Shown here piece by piece: positions 1 through 7,154 of a stretch of DNA of 15,085 nucleotides; within the stretch, counting starts at the first letter, position 1, and each line of letters begins with the position of its first letter. The position numbers and the translations under genes were made by a program. The DNA lies in contig UQZF01000052.1 in NCBI GenBank assembly GCA_900545455.1, forward strand, positions 1 to 15,085. Direction: 5' to 3'. Below the pieces are notes generated by a model, which searched no databases, was not told the DNA's origin, and worked only from the letters and a program-made list of their open reading frames with translations. Origin of the DNA: an uncultured Eubacteriales bacterium (GTDB lineage Bacteria; Bacillota; Clostridia; Lachnospirales; Lachnospiraceae).

Positions 1-278
1 GTTTAATAAAGCTCGATGCCGTGAAGGATGTCGGCAAGTTCTTAATCGAGATTATGCCGATTATGTTTATCCCGGCGGGCGTCGGACTTATGTCGTCGTG
101 GAGCGTCTTAAAGCCGCTTTTACTTCCGGTCAGCATGATAACGGTTGTCACTATAATCACAGTCATGGGAGCGGCTGGAAGAAGCTCACAGTGGATTATC
201 AGAAGAGACAGGAAACGTGCCGATAAGAAAGCAGATTCAAAGGCACGGGAGAAAAGTGTACAGGAAGCACGAAGCTGA
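1..278 (+). CDS. lrgA: LrgA/CidA family membrane protein, 5' end outside the window
   Basis: The reading frame is open from base 3, so the gene begins upstream of the window and only its last ~92 residues are present. The visible part carries the family hallmark (MPIMFIPAGVGLM) followed by a hydrophobic segment (LLLPVSMITVVTIITVMG) and a basic, Lys/Arg-rich cytosolic tail. LrgA/CidA proteins are small holin-like membrane proteins (usually 120-140 aa) that work with LrgB/CidB in autolysis control or, in some Firmicutes (PftA), in pyruvate transport. A GTG at 21 lies inside the conserved region and is not a credible start. lrgB follows after 18 bases, which fits one operon. Which of the two roles applies cannot be told from sequence. 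Confidence 0.87.
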   Translation, partial: LIKLDAVKDVGKFLIEIMPIMFIPAGVGLMSSWSVLKPLLLPVSMITVVTIITVMGAAGRSSQWIIRRDRKRADKKADSKAREKSVQEARS

Positions 279-296
279 AAACAGAGAGGTGTAAAA

Positions 297-989
297 ATGA
301 CAGAATTTCTTGAGGATTCATTATTCGCGGGAGTGACGATAAGCCTCCTCGCATATATAGCGGGATATTTTTTAAAGAAAAAATTTAAGTTCGGATTTTT
401 AAATCCGCTTCTCATATCTATTGTTGCAACGATAATTGTTCTTGTTGTCGCAGATGTCGACTACGAGGTCTACAACAAAGGTGCATCCTACATAAGCTGG
501 TTTCTGACACCTGCGACGGTGTGCCTTGCAATACCTCTGTATGAGCAGTGGCAGCTTTTAAAGGATAATTTTAAGGCGGTCATGTTCGGAATAGTGTCGG
601 GAGTCATAACAAGTCTTGTGACCGTGTTTGTGCTCGCAAAGCTTATGGGACTGACACATGAGGAGTATGTCACGCTTCTTCCGAAATCCATAACCACGGC
701 AATCGGAATGGGCGTTTCCGACGAGCTCGGAGGCTATGTGACCATAACGGTTGCTGTAATCATTGTGACAGGAGTTCTCGGCAACATTTTCGGGGAGCTT
801 ATATGTAAGCTTTTCAGAATAACCGAGCCTATCTCAAAGGGACTTGCGCTTGGAAGCGCATCACACGCCATCGGAACAGCCAAGGCTATGGAACTTGGAG
901 AGGTTGAGGGCGCGATGAGCAGCCTTGCGATAGCGGTTGCGGGAGTGCTCACGGTTGTGGGAGCGACGATATTCTCCTATTTTATATAA
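297..989 (+). CDS. lrgB: LrgB/CidB family membrane protein
   Basis: A 230-residue integral membrane protein, the usual length for LrgB. It shows the family's two conserved blocks: the SITTAIGMGVSDELGG stretch in the middle and GLALGSASHAIGTAKAMELGE near residues 180-200, followed by a C-terminal hydrophobic helix. Several transmembrane segments are evident along the whole chain. An AGAGAGG ribosome binding site sits just before the ATG. With LrgA it forms the LrgAB pair, known in staphylococci as a modulator of murein hydrolase activity and in Bacillus (PftAB) and streptococci as linked to pyruvate movement. A hairpin terminator lies 21 bases after the stop, so lrgAB probably ends its transcript here. 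Function here is inferred from family. Confidence 0.93.
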   Translation: MTEFLEDSLFAGVTISLLAYIAGYFLKKKFKFGFLNPLLISIVATIIVLVVADVDYEVYNKGASYISWFLTPATVCLAIPLYEQWQLLKDNFKAVMFGIVSGVITSLVTVFVLAKLMGLTHEEYVTLLPKSITTAIGMGVSDELGGYVTITVAVIIVTGVLGNIFGELICKLFRITEPISKGLALGSASHAIGTAKAMELGEVEGAMSSLAIAVAGVLTVVGATIFSYFI

Positions 990-1009
990 ATTTTATATGA
1001 ATACGAATG

Positions 1010-1049
1010 GCTGCTGCGTAAACGGTAAGTTTGGCGGCAGCTTTGTTTT
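1010..1049 (+). terminator. Rho-independent terminator after lrgB
   Basis: An 8-bp stem (GCTGCTGC 1010-1017 with GCGGCAGC 1034-1041, one G-U pair) is extended by an inner AAAC/GTTT pairing and followed by TTTGTTTT. It closes the lrgAB transcript. Confidence 0.8.
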
Positions 1050-1076
1050 GACTTAAAAGTAATATTTTGATAAAAT
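1048..1076 (+). promoter_or_regulatory. Sigma-A type promoter for the FadR-type regulator
   Basis: TTGACT (1048-1053), a 17-base spacer and TAAAAT (1071-1076), with TG one base upstream of the -10 (extended -10). It begins inside the T-run of the preceding terminator and leaves a leader of about 25-30 bases before the ATG at 1110. The fit to consensus is good; activity is inferred. Confidence 0.7.
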
Positions 1077-1109
1077 TTTTTTGTTAGAAATACATGGAGA
1101 CTTATACTT

Positions 1110-1850
1110 ATGTTGGACGATGAAAACGGTTTGCAGGAATATACCAAGGCTATAGGATACATATATGAGCTTATAAATGACGGAACGCTTGAGGTTGGAA
1201 GCAGGCTTCCGACGGAGCGCGCAATCGCACAGAGCCTCGGGATAGGGCGCAATTCCACAAGGGAGGCACTCAGCATACTGCACGGCATGGGGATAATCGA
1301 GCGTCGTCAGGGCTCCGGCAACTATATCTCGGGTGACGCCGGCAGGTCAATCGGGCAGATAATACTCATGATGCTCGCATTAAAGAGAATAGACAACGGC
1401 GATATATGCGAGTTCAGGCGTAGCATGGAAAAGACCGTGTGTAGGTCGGTGATAAAAAACGGAATCAATGTAGAGCATGAGGCTGCGCTTAAAGCCTGCC
1501 TTGACGACCTTGCCTGCGCGGAGGCGGAGCTCACAAAATCTACCGCAAGCGACAGAACAGCCTGCCTTGACAGGCTTGCTGCCGCGGATGATGCTTTTCA
1601 CAATGAGCTTGTCAATGCCGCGGACAACAGCCTTATGGCGGTGGTTATGGATGCCGTGACGCAGGTGTATAAGGAGTTCATCGAGCACGTCATATACAAT
1701 GCCGACGAATCGGTGCGCGCCGAGCTTATGGAGTGCCACAGACATATATACGAGGGTGTCGTCTCGGCGGACTATGAGCTGGCGGAAAAGGCGATAGACA
1801 GACACTATGATTTGGTGAACGGAGGTAAAATATGTACATCGAACAGTTAG
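1110..1850 (+). CDS. GntR-type transcriptional regulator, FadR subfamily (FCD domain)
   Basis: A 246-residue DNA-binding regulator. Residues ~8-75 form the GntR winged helix-turn-helix (GSRLPTERAIAQSLGIGRNSTREALSIL, then a wing ending RRQGSGNYI). Residues ~97-235 form the all-helical FCD ligand domain, with likely metal/ligand residues in the DxxFH block (D161, H164), H210 and H232. The start is supported by GGAGA nine bases upstream. FadR-type members such as PdhR and LldR respond to pyruvate or lactate, others to sugar acids or fatty acyl-CoA; the ligand here is unknown. Its position just downstream of lrgAB suggests, without proving, that it controls that locus. The 3' end overlaps the next small gene by 19 bases, implying coupled translation. 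Confidence 0.88.
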   Translation: MLDDENGLQEYTKAIGYIYELINDGTLEVGSRLPTERAIAQSLGIGRNSTREALSILHGMGIIERRQGSGNYISGDAGRSIGQIILMMLALKRIDNGDICEFRRSMEKTVCRSVIKNGINVEHEAALKACLDDLACAEAELTKSTASDRTACLDRLAAADDAFHNELVNAADNSLMAVVMDAVTQVYKEFIEHVIYNADESVRAELMECHRHIYEGVVSADYELAEKAIDRHYDLVNGGKICTSNS

Positions 1851-2068
1851 CAGACATTTTGGAGAGAAACAGAGTACCGAAGGATATGTACGACCTTTGG
1901 GGCGGACTTCCGAGCGAGGCATACTGTATCGGATTTTTTGACGGCAGGTGGGAGGTATATTACAGCGAAAGAGGAGAAAGGTCGGAGATAGGCTCTTTTG
2001 ACGATGAGGAGGATGCGTGCGAATGCCTTCTCAATGAATTAAAGAGATATGTGCGGATTGTAAGATAG
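1832..2068 (+). CDS. Small soluble protein, possibly Imm59-like immunity type
   Basis: A 78-residue acidic protein starting inside the end of the FadR-type gene, with a strong GGAGGT site (1821-1826) five bases before its ATG. No signal peptide or membrane helix is visible. The middle, GGLPSEAYCIGFFDGRWEVYYSERG, followed by an acidic FDDEEDACECLL helix, resembles small proteins from Firmicutes that I associate from memory with the Imm59 polymorphic-toxin immunity family; this was not checked by search. No toxin gene is adjacent. The overlap with the regulator means both are made from one message. The reading frame and ribosome site are convincing; the function is not known. Confidence 0.72.
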   Translation: MYIEQLADILERNRVPKDMYDLWGGLPSEAYCIGFFDGRWEVYYSERGERSEIGSFDDEEDACECLLNELKRYVRIVR

Positions 2069-2168
2069 CATTGGCAACAGAGAAATACATGTATCTGAGA
2101 ATAATGATTGTATTTCAAAATAGGAATGAAAAGTGTTAAAAGTTGCAAAAATCCTTCGTAAAATGATT

Positions 2169-2197
2169 TTGTCATTGAAACCTTAAACATCTATGAT
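2169..2197 (+). promoter_or_regulatory. Probable promoter for the LytTR/GHKL two-component genes
   Basis: TTGTCA (2169-2174), a 17-base spacer and TATGAT (2192-2197), each matching consensus at five of six positions. The predicted transcript starts near 2204, giving a ~46-base leader before the ATG at 2251. Confidence 0.6.
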
Positions 2198-2250
2198 TTT
2201 CTGCTTAACCCTGAGAGCTTGGAAAAACAGGTTATGTAATAAAAATAGTT

Positions 2251-2994
2251 ATGGAAAGCACGGTCAAAATATTGAGAATAGCATATTGTGAGGACGAGAC
2301 GGCACAGGCGGAATGTGTGTCGGATATGATTAAAAATTGGGGCGAGAGGAAGAACACCGCCTGCGATGTCGATTTGTACGGCAGCGCGGAGGAGTTCCTG
2401 TTCGAGATGGACGAGGCGGAGCTGTTTGCGTATGATTTGATACTGCTCGACATTTCGATGCAGGGCATGAACGGCTTTTCGCTTGCCGAGAAAATAAGAA
2501 GCACGGATAAGAAGGTGAGGCTTGCGTTCATAACCTCGGACGCTGATTATGTGTTCAGGGGCTATGAGGTCGAGGCGTTCAGGTATCTTATGAAGCCCGT
2601 GACACAGGGGAAGCTTGATGAACTGCTTGACAGTGTAAGTGCACAGGTCGGCGAGGACATGGCAGAGTACGTCATACTTGAGGTATCAGGGCAGAACCGC
2701 AAGATAGACAAGTCGGACATACTCTATGTGGAGGTGGACGGACATTATACGACAATCCACTGTGAGAAGGAGGAGTTCACCGTCAAGGAGAGCTTCAAGG
2801 ATGTGCTTGTAATGCTCAATGCGGACGCCACCGTTTTTTACAGATGCCATCGAAGTGCCGCGGTCAATATTGATAAGGTCATGCGCATAGGCAGGGAGCT
2901 GTGCAGACTCAAAGGCGGGCAGGAGCTTGCGGTCAGCCGTGGGATGTATGAGGAACTCAACCGCGCATTCATACGGCACAATATGAAGCGCTGA
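2251..2994 (+). CDS. LytTR-family two-component response regulator
   Basis: A 247-residue cytosolic regulator. The receiver domain (~7-122) has the acidic pocket E14/D15, the phosphoacceptor D67 in YDLILLDISM, T95 in AFITSD and K115 in RYLMKPV. The C-terminal LytTR DNA-binding domain (~138-245) has the typical DILYVEVDGHYTTIH, FYRCHRSAAVN and LAVSRGMYEELN segments. Regulators of this type (AgrA, LytR, VirR) bind direct repeats and usually control peptide-signalling, autolysis or pyruvate genes. No clear Shine-Dalgarno precedes the ATG at 2251; a TTG at 2272, just before the conserved RIAYCEDE, is a possible alternative start. The kinase gene follows after 23 bases, so the two form an operon. 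Confidence 0.92.
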   Translation: MESTVKILRIAYCEDETAQAECVSDMIKNWGERKNTACDVDLYGSAEEFLFEMDEAELFAYDLILLDISMQGMNGFSLAEKIRSTDKKVRLAFITSDADYVFRGYEVEAFRYLMKPVTQGKLDELLDSVSAQVGEDMAEYVILEVSGQNRKIDKSDILYVEVDGHYTTIHCEKEEFTVKESFKDVLVMLNADATVFYRCHRSAAVNIDKVMRIGRELCRLKGGQELAVSRGMYEELNRAFIRHNMKR

Positions 2995-3017
2995 ACAACA
3001 CGGAAAAGAAGGAATAC

Positions 3018-3743
3018 ATGAACATATACATTATTGCTGTTACAGTGGCGGCGGCTCTTTTCGTGCTGCTCATGACATTTTTTGTGAGCCGCATTGCCAA
3101 GCGCCACTATGAAAGAACGCTCATCGAATACCAGAATAAGCTTATGTCCAACGAGATGCAGGAGGTTCAGAACATATATATGACCATGCGCGGCTGGAGG
3201 CATGACTACCACAACCACATGCAGTCGATTAAGGCATATCTCGCCAAAGACAATATAGAGGAAGCCAAAAAATATCTTGACAATCTTGAGGTTGACCTCG
3301 ACGACATCCGACTGCTCTTTGACACGGGCAATCTGAATGTCGACGCCATCCTAAATGCCAAGGTTTCGCTTGCACTGGAGAATGGTATCAAGTGCGATTA
3401 CAAGGCGGTTATCCCGAAGAGCCTGACGGTCACGGACATTGATTTGTGCGTGTTAATCGGGAACCTTATCGACAATGCCGTCGAGTCATGCAGAAAGCTT
3501 CCCGTGGAGGAGCAGTTTTTGCGCCTGTATATTGCGCCGTTTAAGGAGCAGCTATACATATCGGTGACGAATGCGACAAATGAGGTTGTGCGTAAGCTTG
3601 ACGAGGAGTATATTTCAAACAAGCGCGGCGACCACGGACATGGACTTAAAAGAATCAACAATATTGTGGAGAAATATGACGGTTACATCAACCGCAAGAA
3701 CGAGCCGGGAGTGTTTGTTACCGAGGTAATGCTTCCACTGTAG
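3018..3743 (+). CDS. GHKL-family sensor histidine kinase with a single membrane helix
   Basis: A 241-residue kinase, much shorter than AgrC-type kinases (about 400-450 aa). One N-terminal membrane helix (~4-24) leads into a helical dimerisation region carrying the phosphoacceptor histidine H62 in RGWRHDYHNHMQ. The ATPase part holds the N box (GNLIDNAVESC, N149/N153) and the G box GDHGHGLKRI near 204-213, ending in the usual GVFVTEVMLPL strand. All catalytic motifs appear intact, but the multi-helix sensor domain is absent, so a signal must come from a partner, the membrane itself or the cytosol. An AAGG site precedes the ATG. It should phosphorylate the LytTR regulator encoded immediately upstream. 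Confidence 0.9.
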   Translation: MNIYIIAVTVAAALFVLLMTFFVSRIAKRHYERTLIEYQNKLMSNEMQEVQNIYMTMRGWRHDYHNHMQSIKAYLAKDNIEEAKKYLDNLEVDLDDIRLLFDTGNLNVDAILNAKVSLALENGIKCDYKAVIPKSLTVTDIDLCVLIGNLIDNAVESCRKLPVEEQFLRLYIAPFKEQLYISVTNATNEVVRKLDEEYISNKRGDHGHGLKRINNIVEKYDGYINRKNEPGVFVTEVMLPL

Positions 3744-3754
3744 GATGGCAATTC

Positions 3755-3786
3755 ATGCACGAATTTTTACAGTTCGTGCATTTTTT
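3755..3786 (+). terminator. Rho-independent terminator after the histidine kinase
   Basis: A perfect 9-bp stem (ATGCACGAA 3755-3763 with TTCGTGCAT 3773-3781), a 9-base loop and an uninterrupted T-run to 3786. It sits 11 bases after the kinase stop codon. Confidence 0.9.
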
Positions 3787-3814
3787 GGTTATGTGGAAAA
3801 ATAGCTGATATTAT
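3785..3814 (+). promoter_or_regulatory. Probable promoter for the ABC exporter remnant
   Basis: TTGGTT (3785-3790), an 18-base spacer and TATTAT (3809-3814) preceded by TGA, an extended -10. A transcript would begin near 3821, which excludes the in-frame ATG at 3813 as the translation start. Confidence 0.5.
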
Positions 3815-3833
3815 GTGGACAGAAAAGCTGATT

Positions 3834-3839
3834 AGGAGA
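3834..3839 (+). promoter_or_regulatory. Ribosome binding site fixing the ABC gene start at 3846
   Basis: AGGAGA lies six bases before the ATG at 3846. The upstream in-frame ATG at 3813 has no such site and falls inside the predicted -10 element. Confidence 0.7.
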
Positions 3840-3845
3840 AATGCT

Positions 3846-5345
3846 ATGGATAAAAATACTGAAACAACAAAGAAACGAAAAAAGAGACACAGCATATTCG
3901 GAAATCTTGTTTTCCTGCTTGCGGATATATTCAAAAAACACCCGACGTATCCGCTTGTGATGTTTCTTGAGTCGGTTACATTTGTTATCATGCCGATATT
4001 TGCATCGGCGGCGAGCTCGGCTGTGGTATCAATGCTTGGTGGCGGAATGTCGCTGCCCGTTATAATCGGAACGACGATGAGCATTTTTGCCGTGTACGGA
4101 CTTACGGCATGGCTGTATACATTCATACAGAAATTAAATTCCAATATACCGGTATTTATCAGGGTTCAATATTATCTGTTCGCAATCAACAGAAAGCATC
4201 TGGACATATCGCTTGAGGATTATGAAAAAGATGAGGTTAGAAATGTGCTTGGACTGATTGTATACGCGCTCATTGTAGGCGGGATTGATATAAGATTGAT
4301 GCTCATGCTGGTGGGAATGTCCGTGATCAGTGCGCTTGTATCGGAGCTTTCAAACAGAGTGAATATAAAAACGGAGGAGAGGGCTGCAAGAAATAACCGC
4401 GTTGAGAGATATATAGACTGTCTCGCCGAGGATACCGCAGGTGGAAAGGATATAAGAGTGTTCGGTCTGTCGGACTGGATTGTGGGAAAGTACGACAAGG
4501 CGATTAAGGACAATAAGAGAATGCTGAGAAAATACTATGCGGCTAGAATGGCATCGGATGTTATTGACACGGTTATTGCGGCAGGACGCGATCTTGTGTG
4601 CTACCTTTATCTCATAGGCAGGTTAAGACAGGGCATGCAGATAGGCGAGTTCGTGTTCTACCTCGGACTGGTGGGCGGCTTTGCAGCGTGGATATCACAG
4701 ATTGCAAAGACATACTCTGATATGAGACTTAACAGCCATAAGGTTGACAATTACAGGGAAGCACTCGAATTGAAAATAGGAATGGAGGATAAGGGTATCG
4801 TACCTGATAATGACTTTGACAGCATAGAGGTTATATTTGACCATGTATGCTACAGATATCACGGTTCCGAGAAGAATGTTTTAAATGATGTATCGTTTAA
4901 GATTAAAAGCGGAGAGCATATCGCACTTGTAGGACTTAACGGAGCAGGAAAATCAACGATTGCAAAGCTGATGGCAGGTCTTTATATCCCGACGGAGGGA
5001 ACCGTATACATAAACGGAGTAGATACAAGAGAGCTGAATCTCGTGGCATACAACCGACAGCTTGCAGCCATCTCGCAGAAGCCGCTTGCACTTTCATGTA
5101 CAATCGCGGACAATATTGCCCTAAGCGAAGAGGTTGATTATGAGAGGGTTGACAGCGCGATAAGGCTGGCGGGGCTTGCTGCGGTATTTGCGGGAATCCT
5201 GATAGTCTGCCGCAAGGTATCCGAATATCTTGGAGGGCTCTATCTTAAAGTTCAGGAGAAGAATTACAGGATAAATGCTCAGGGTGCATACTGGAGCAGT
5301 GTCATGACACTCGAGGACAATGCGCAGTACTATACGGAGACATAG
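3846..5345 (+). CDS. Damaged ABC exporter (fused membrane and ATPase domains), likely non-functional
   Basis: The 499-residue product starts like a type-1 ABC exporter: basic N-terminus, two membrane helices (~36-97), then ISLEDYEKDEVR, which in relatives precedes a long cytoplasmic loop. Here it jumps straight to a helix (NVLGLIVYALI), so some tens of residues appear to be missing near base 4240. The remaining helices and the start of the ATPase are normal: Walker A GLNGAGKST (363-371) and Q-loop AISQKPLAL. Homology stops near base 5180, after SAIRLAGLA. The expected signature LSGG, Walker B and switch histidine are absent; instead ~52 residues form a hydrophobic stretch (VFAGILIVC) and a polar helix ending at the stop. 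Relatives are about 580-600 aa. ATP hydrolysis should be impossible, so this is best read as a decayed gene with an intact frame. The tail could derive from a neighbouring exporter or kinase gene. Confidence 0.8.
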   Translation: MDKNTETTKKRKKRHSIFGNLVFLLADIFKKHPTYPLVMFLESVTFVIMPIFASAASSAVVSMLGGGMSLPVIIGTTMSIFAVYGLTAWLYTFIQKLNSNIPVFIRVQYYLFAINRKHLDISLEDYEKDEVRNVLGLIVYALIVGGIDIRLMLMLVGMSVISALVSELSNRVNIKTEERAARNNRVERYIDCLAEDTAGGKDIRVFGLSDWIVGKYDKAIKDNKRMLRKYYAARMASDVIDTVIAAGRDLVCYLYLIGRLRQGMQIGEFVFYLGLVGGFAAWISQIAKTYSDMRLNSHKVDNYREALELKIGMEDKGIVPDNDFDSIEVIFDHVCYRYHGSEKNVLNDVSFKIKSGEHIALVGLNGAGKSTIAKLMAGLYIPTEGTVYINGVDTRELNLVAYNRQLAAISQKPLALSCTIADNIALSEEVDYERVDSAIRLAGLAAVFAGILIVCRKVSEYLGGLYLKVQEKNYRINAQGAYWSSVMTLEDNAQYYTET

Positions 5346-5417
5346 GATGCTGCCAACGGTGGGAAAAGCGCCTGTCGACACTTGAATTTATAGTAAATAT
5401 TTCACAGTAAAATTTAG

Positions 5418-5446
5418 TTGATTAAATTGTTAAAGTGATATACAAT
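5418..5446 (+). promoter_or_regulatory. Promoter for the AGCS symporter
   Basis: TTGATT (5418-5423), a 17-base spacer and TACAAT (5441-5446). The transcript would carry a ~28-base leader with AGAGAGG before the ATG at 5481, too short for a glycine riboswitch. Confidence 0.6.
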
Positions 5447-5480
5447 CAAATTAAAAATCTAAAACAAGAGAGGATATCAC

Positions 5481-6902
5481 ATGCTACAGGAAATCAACAG
5501 GATACTTACATGGCTTGATGGCGTTGTCTGGGGAGTGCCGCTCATGGTGCTCATTCTTGCGGGAGGAATATATCTCACGGTGAGAATGGGGCTTCTTCAG
5601 ATAAGAAAGCTTCCGCTGGCACTTAAGTGGATGATTAAGAATGAGGAGGACGGACACGGAGAGGTCACTTCCTTCGGTGCACTTTGTACGGCATTATCGG
5701 CTACTATCGGAACAGGTAATATCGTAGGTGTCGCCACTGCTATATGTGCGGGCGGACCGGGAGCGCTCTTCTGGATGGAGATTGCGGCATTCTTCGGAAT
5801 GGCGACAAAGTACGCGGAGGGACTTCTCGCGGTAAAGTACCGTGTCGTCGATGAAAATCATCACTCGCTCGGCGGACCTTTCTACTACATCGAGCGAGGC
5901 ATGGGAAAGAAGTGGAAATGGCTTGCATGCGTGTTCGCGTTTTTTGGTGTGTGCGTAGGACTTTTTGGAATCGGAACTTTCTCGCAGGTCAACGGTATCG
6001 CCTCAGCGGTCAAGAACTTTTTTGATCCCGACACAGCCTATGCGGTCACAATTCCGGGAATCGGTACATACTCTTGGACGGTTGTGATAGCTTCTCTTGT
6101 GCTGAGCTTATGTGTGGCACTTGTCTTAATCGGAGGAATCAAGAGAATTGCGAATGTGTCACAGGTAGTCGTGCCTTTCATGGCGGTTATCTATGTTGTT
6201 ATCAGCGTGGTGCTTCTTGTGTGCAATGTAAAAGCGATTCCGGCGGCGTTTGTGACAATTGTTAAAGGGGCGTTTAATCCAAGGGCAGTCACGGGAGGTA
6301 TCGTTGGAAGCATAATCGTTGCGATGCAGAGCGGTATTGCGAGGGGAATCTTCTCCAACGAATCAGGACTCGGCTCAGCACCGATTGCGGCAGCAGCGGC
6401 TAAGACGAAGGAACCTGTGAGACAGGGACTTGTCTCAATGACGGGAACGTTTATCGACACAATCATTATCTGTACGATGACAGGTCTTGCAATCGTTATA
6501 ACGGGTGCATGGCAGGTTGAAGGCTTGGAGGGTGTTGCGGTTACAACATACGCGTTCAATCAGGGACTTCCGATACCGCAGGTCGTATCCTCGTTCCTCC
6601 TTATGCTCTGTCTTGTGTTCTTTGCATTTACGACAATTCTCGGCTGGGACTACTATTCCGAGAGATGCCTTGAGTATCTCACGGGCGGAAAAATGAAGGT
6701 AGTCAAGGTTTACCGCTGGCTCTACATACTTGCCGTGTTCATCGGACCTTACATGACCGTGAAGGCAGTGTGGACGATTGCGGATATTTTCAACGGACTC
6801 ATGGCAATACCTAACATGATAGCGATATTTGCGCTGAGCGGAGTGGTTATTGCGGAGACGAGGGAGTTCTTCAAGAGGCACAATGAGCAGAAGATGAAGT
6901 GA
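5481..6902 (+). CDS. Sodium:alanine/glycine symporter (AGCS family)
   Basis: A 473-residue polytopic membrane carrier, the normal length for the AGCS family, which takes up alanine or glycine with sodium (AlsT, DagA and AgcS types). The family blocks are intact: ALSATIGTGNIVGVATAICAGGPGALFWME (residues 71-100), the GGPFYYIERGMG segment (131-142) and SNESGLGSAPIAAAAAKT starting at 292, with about ten or eleven membrane helices overall. AGAGAGG lies about seven bases before the ATG. It has its own promoter and no partner gene, so it is likely a single-gene transcript. Substrate choice between alanine and glycine cannot be decided by eye. It is not related in function to the broken exporter upstream, as far as can be seen. 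Confidence 0.94.
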   Translation: MLQEINRILTWLDGVVWGVPLMVLILAGGIYLTVRMGLLQIRKLPLALKWMIKNEEDGHGEVTSFGALCTALSATIGTGNIVGVATAICAGGPGALFWMEIAAFFGMATKYAEGLLAVKYRVVDENHHSLGGPFYYIERGMGKKWKWLACVFAFFGVCVGLFGIGTFSQVNGIASAVKNFFDPDTAYAVTIPGIGTYSWTVVIASLVLSLCVALVLIGGIKRIANVSQVVVPFMAVIYVVISVVLLVCNVKAIPAAFVTIVKGAFNPRAVTGGIVGSIIVAMQSGIARGIFSNESGLGSAPIAAAAAKTKEPVRQGLVSMTGTFIDTIIICTMTGLAIVITGAWQVEGLEGVAVTTYAFNQGLPIPQVVSSFLLMLCLVFFAFTTILGWDYYSERCLEYLTGGKMKVVKVYRWLYILAVFIGPYMTVKAVWTIADIFNGLMAIPNMIAIFALSGVVIAETREFFKRHNEQKMK

Positions 6903-6931
6903 GAGAAATATATAAAAATATATAAACGGAC

Positions 6932-7009
6932 GTTCAACAGATAAAGTCATGGCATCCTGCTAAAGCTGACGCTAAATCGCAGGATTGCCATGACTTTATT
7001 CTGTTGAAC
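6932..7009. repeat. Long near-perfect hairpin after the symporter gene
   Basis: The left arm 6932-6960 (29 nt) and right arm 6979-7009 (31 nt) pair along their whole length except for two single-base bulges on the right arm; the loop is 18 bases. The arms contain AAAGTCATGGCA and its complement TGCCATGACTTT. No T-run follows on the + strand. It starts 30 bases after the symporter stop. It may be a small mobile or REP-like repeat, an mRNA 3' end protector or a terminator. Confidence 0.8.
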
Positions 7010-7154
7010 TGACAGTGGAATAATTTAGGATAAAATATGGTAAAATTTAAAATACAAATAAGAAAGTTTAAGCAATCCATCACGTTAATTATGAATGTAG
7101 TATGTCTGGATTAGAAATGCCACTAAATCAAGAAATATTCTTGAAGTGTAAATG

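Noticed and set aside
2082..2116. 8-bp inverted repeat (GAAATACA / TGTATTTC) after the 78-aa gene as a terminator
   Set aside because: The stem is AT-rich, the loop is 19 bases and only four A residues, not a T-run, follow.
2089..2139. 16-residue open frame (MYLRIMIVFQNRNEKC) upstream of the LytTR gene, considered as a signalling peptide
   Set aside because: No convincing ribosome site, it ends before the likely promoter at 2169, and there is no peptide-processing gene.
3813..3845. Earlier ATG start for the ABC gene
   Set aside because: It lies within the predicted -10 element and has no ribosome site, whereas AGGAGA is well placed for the ATG at 3846.
5346..5480. Glycine riboswitch upstream of the AGCS symporter
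   Set aside because: None of the conserved glycine aptamer blocks is visible, and the promoter at 5418-5446 leaves only ~28 bases of leader.
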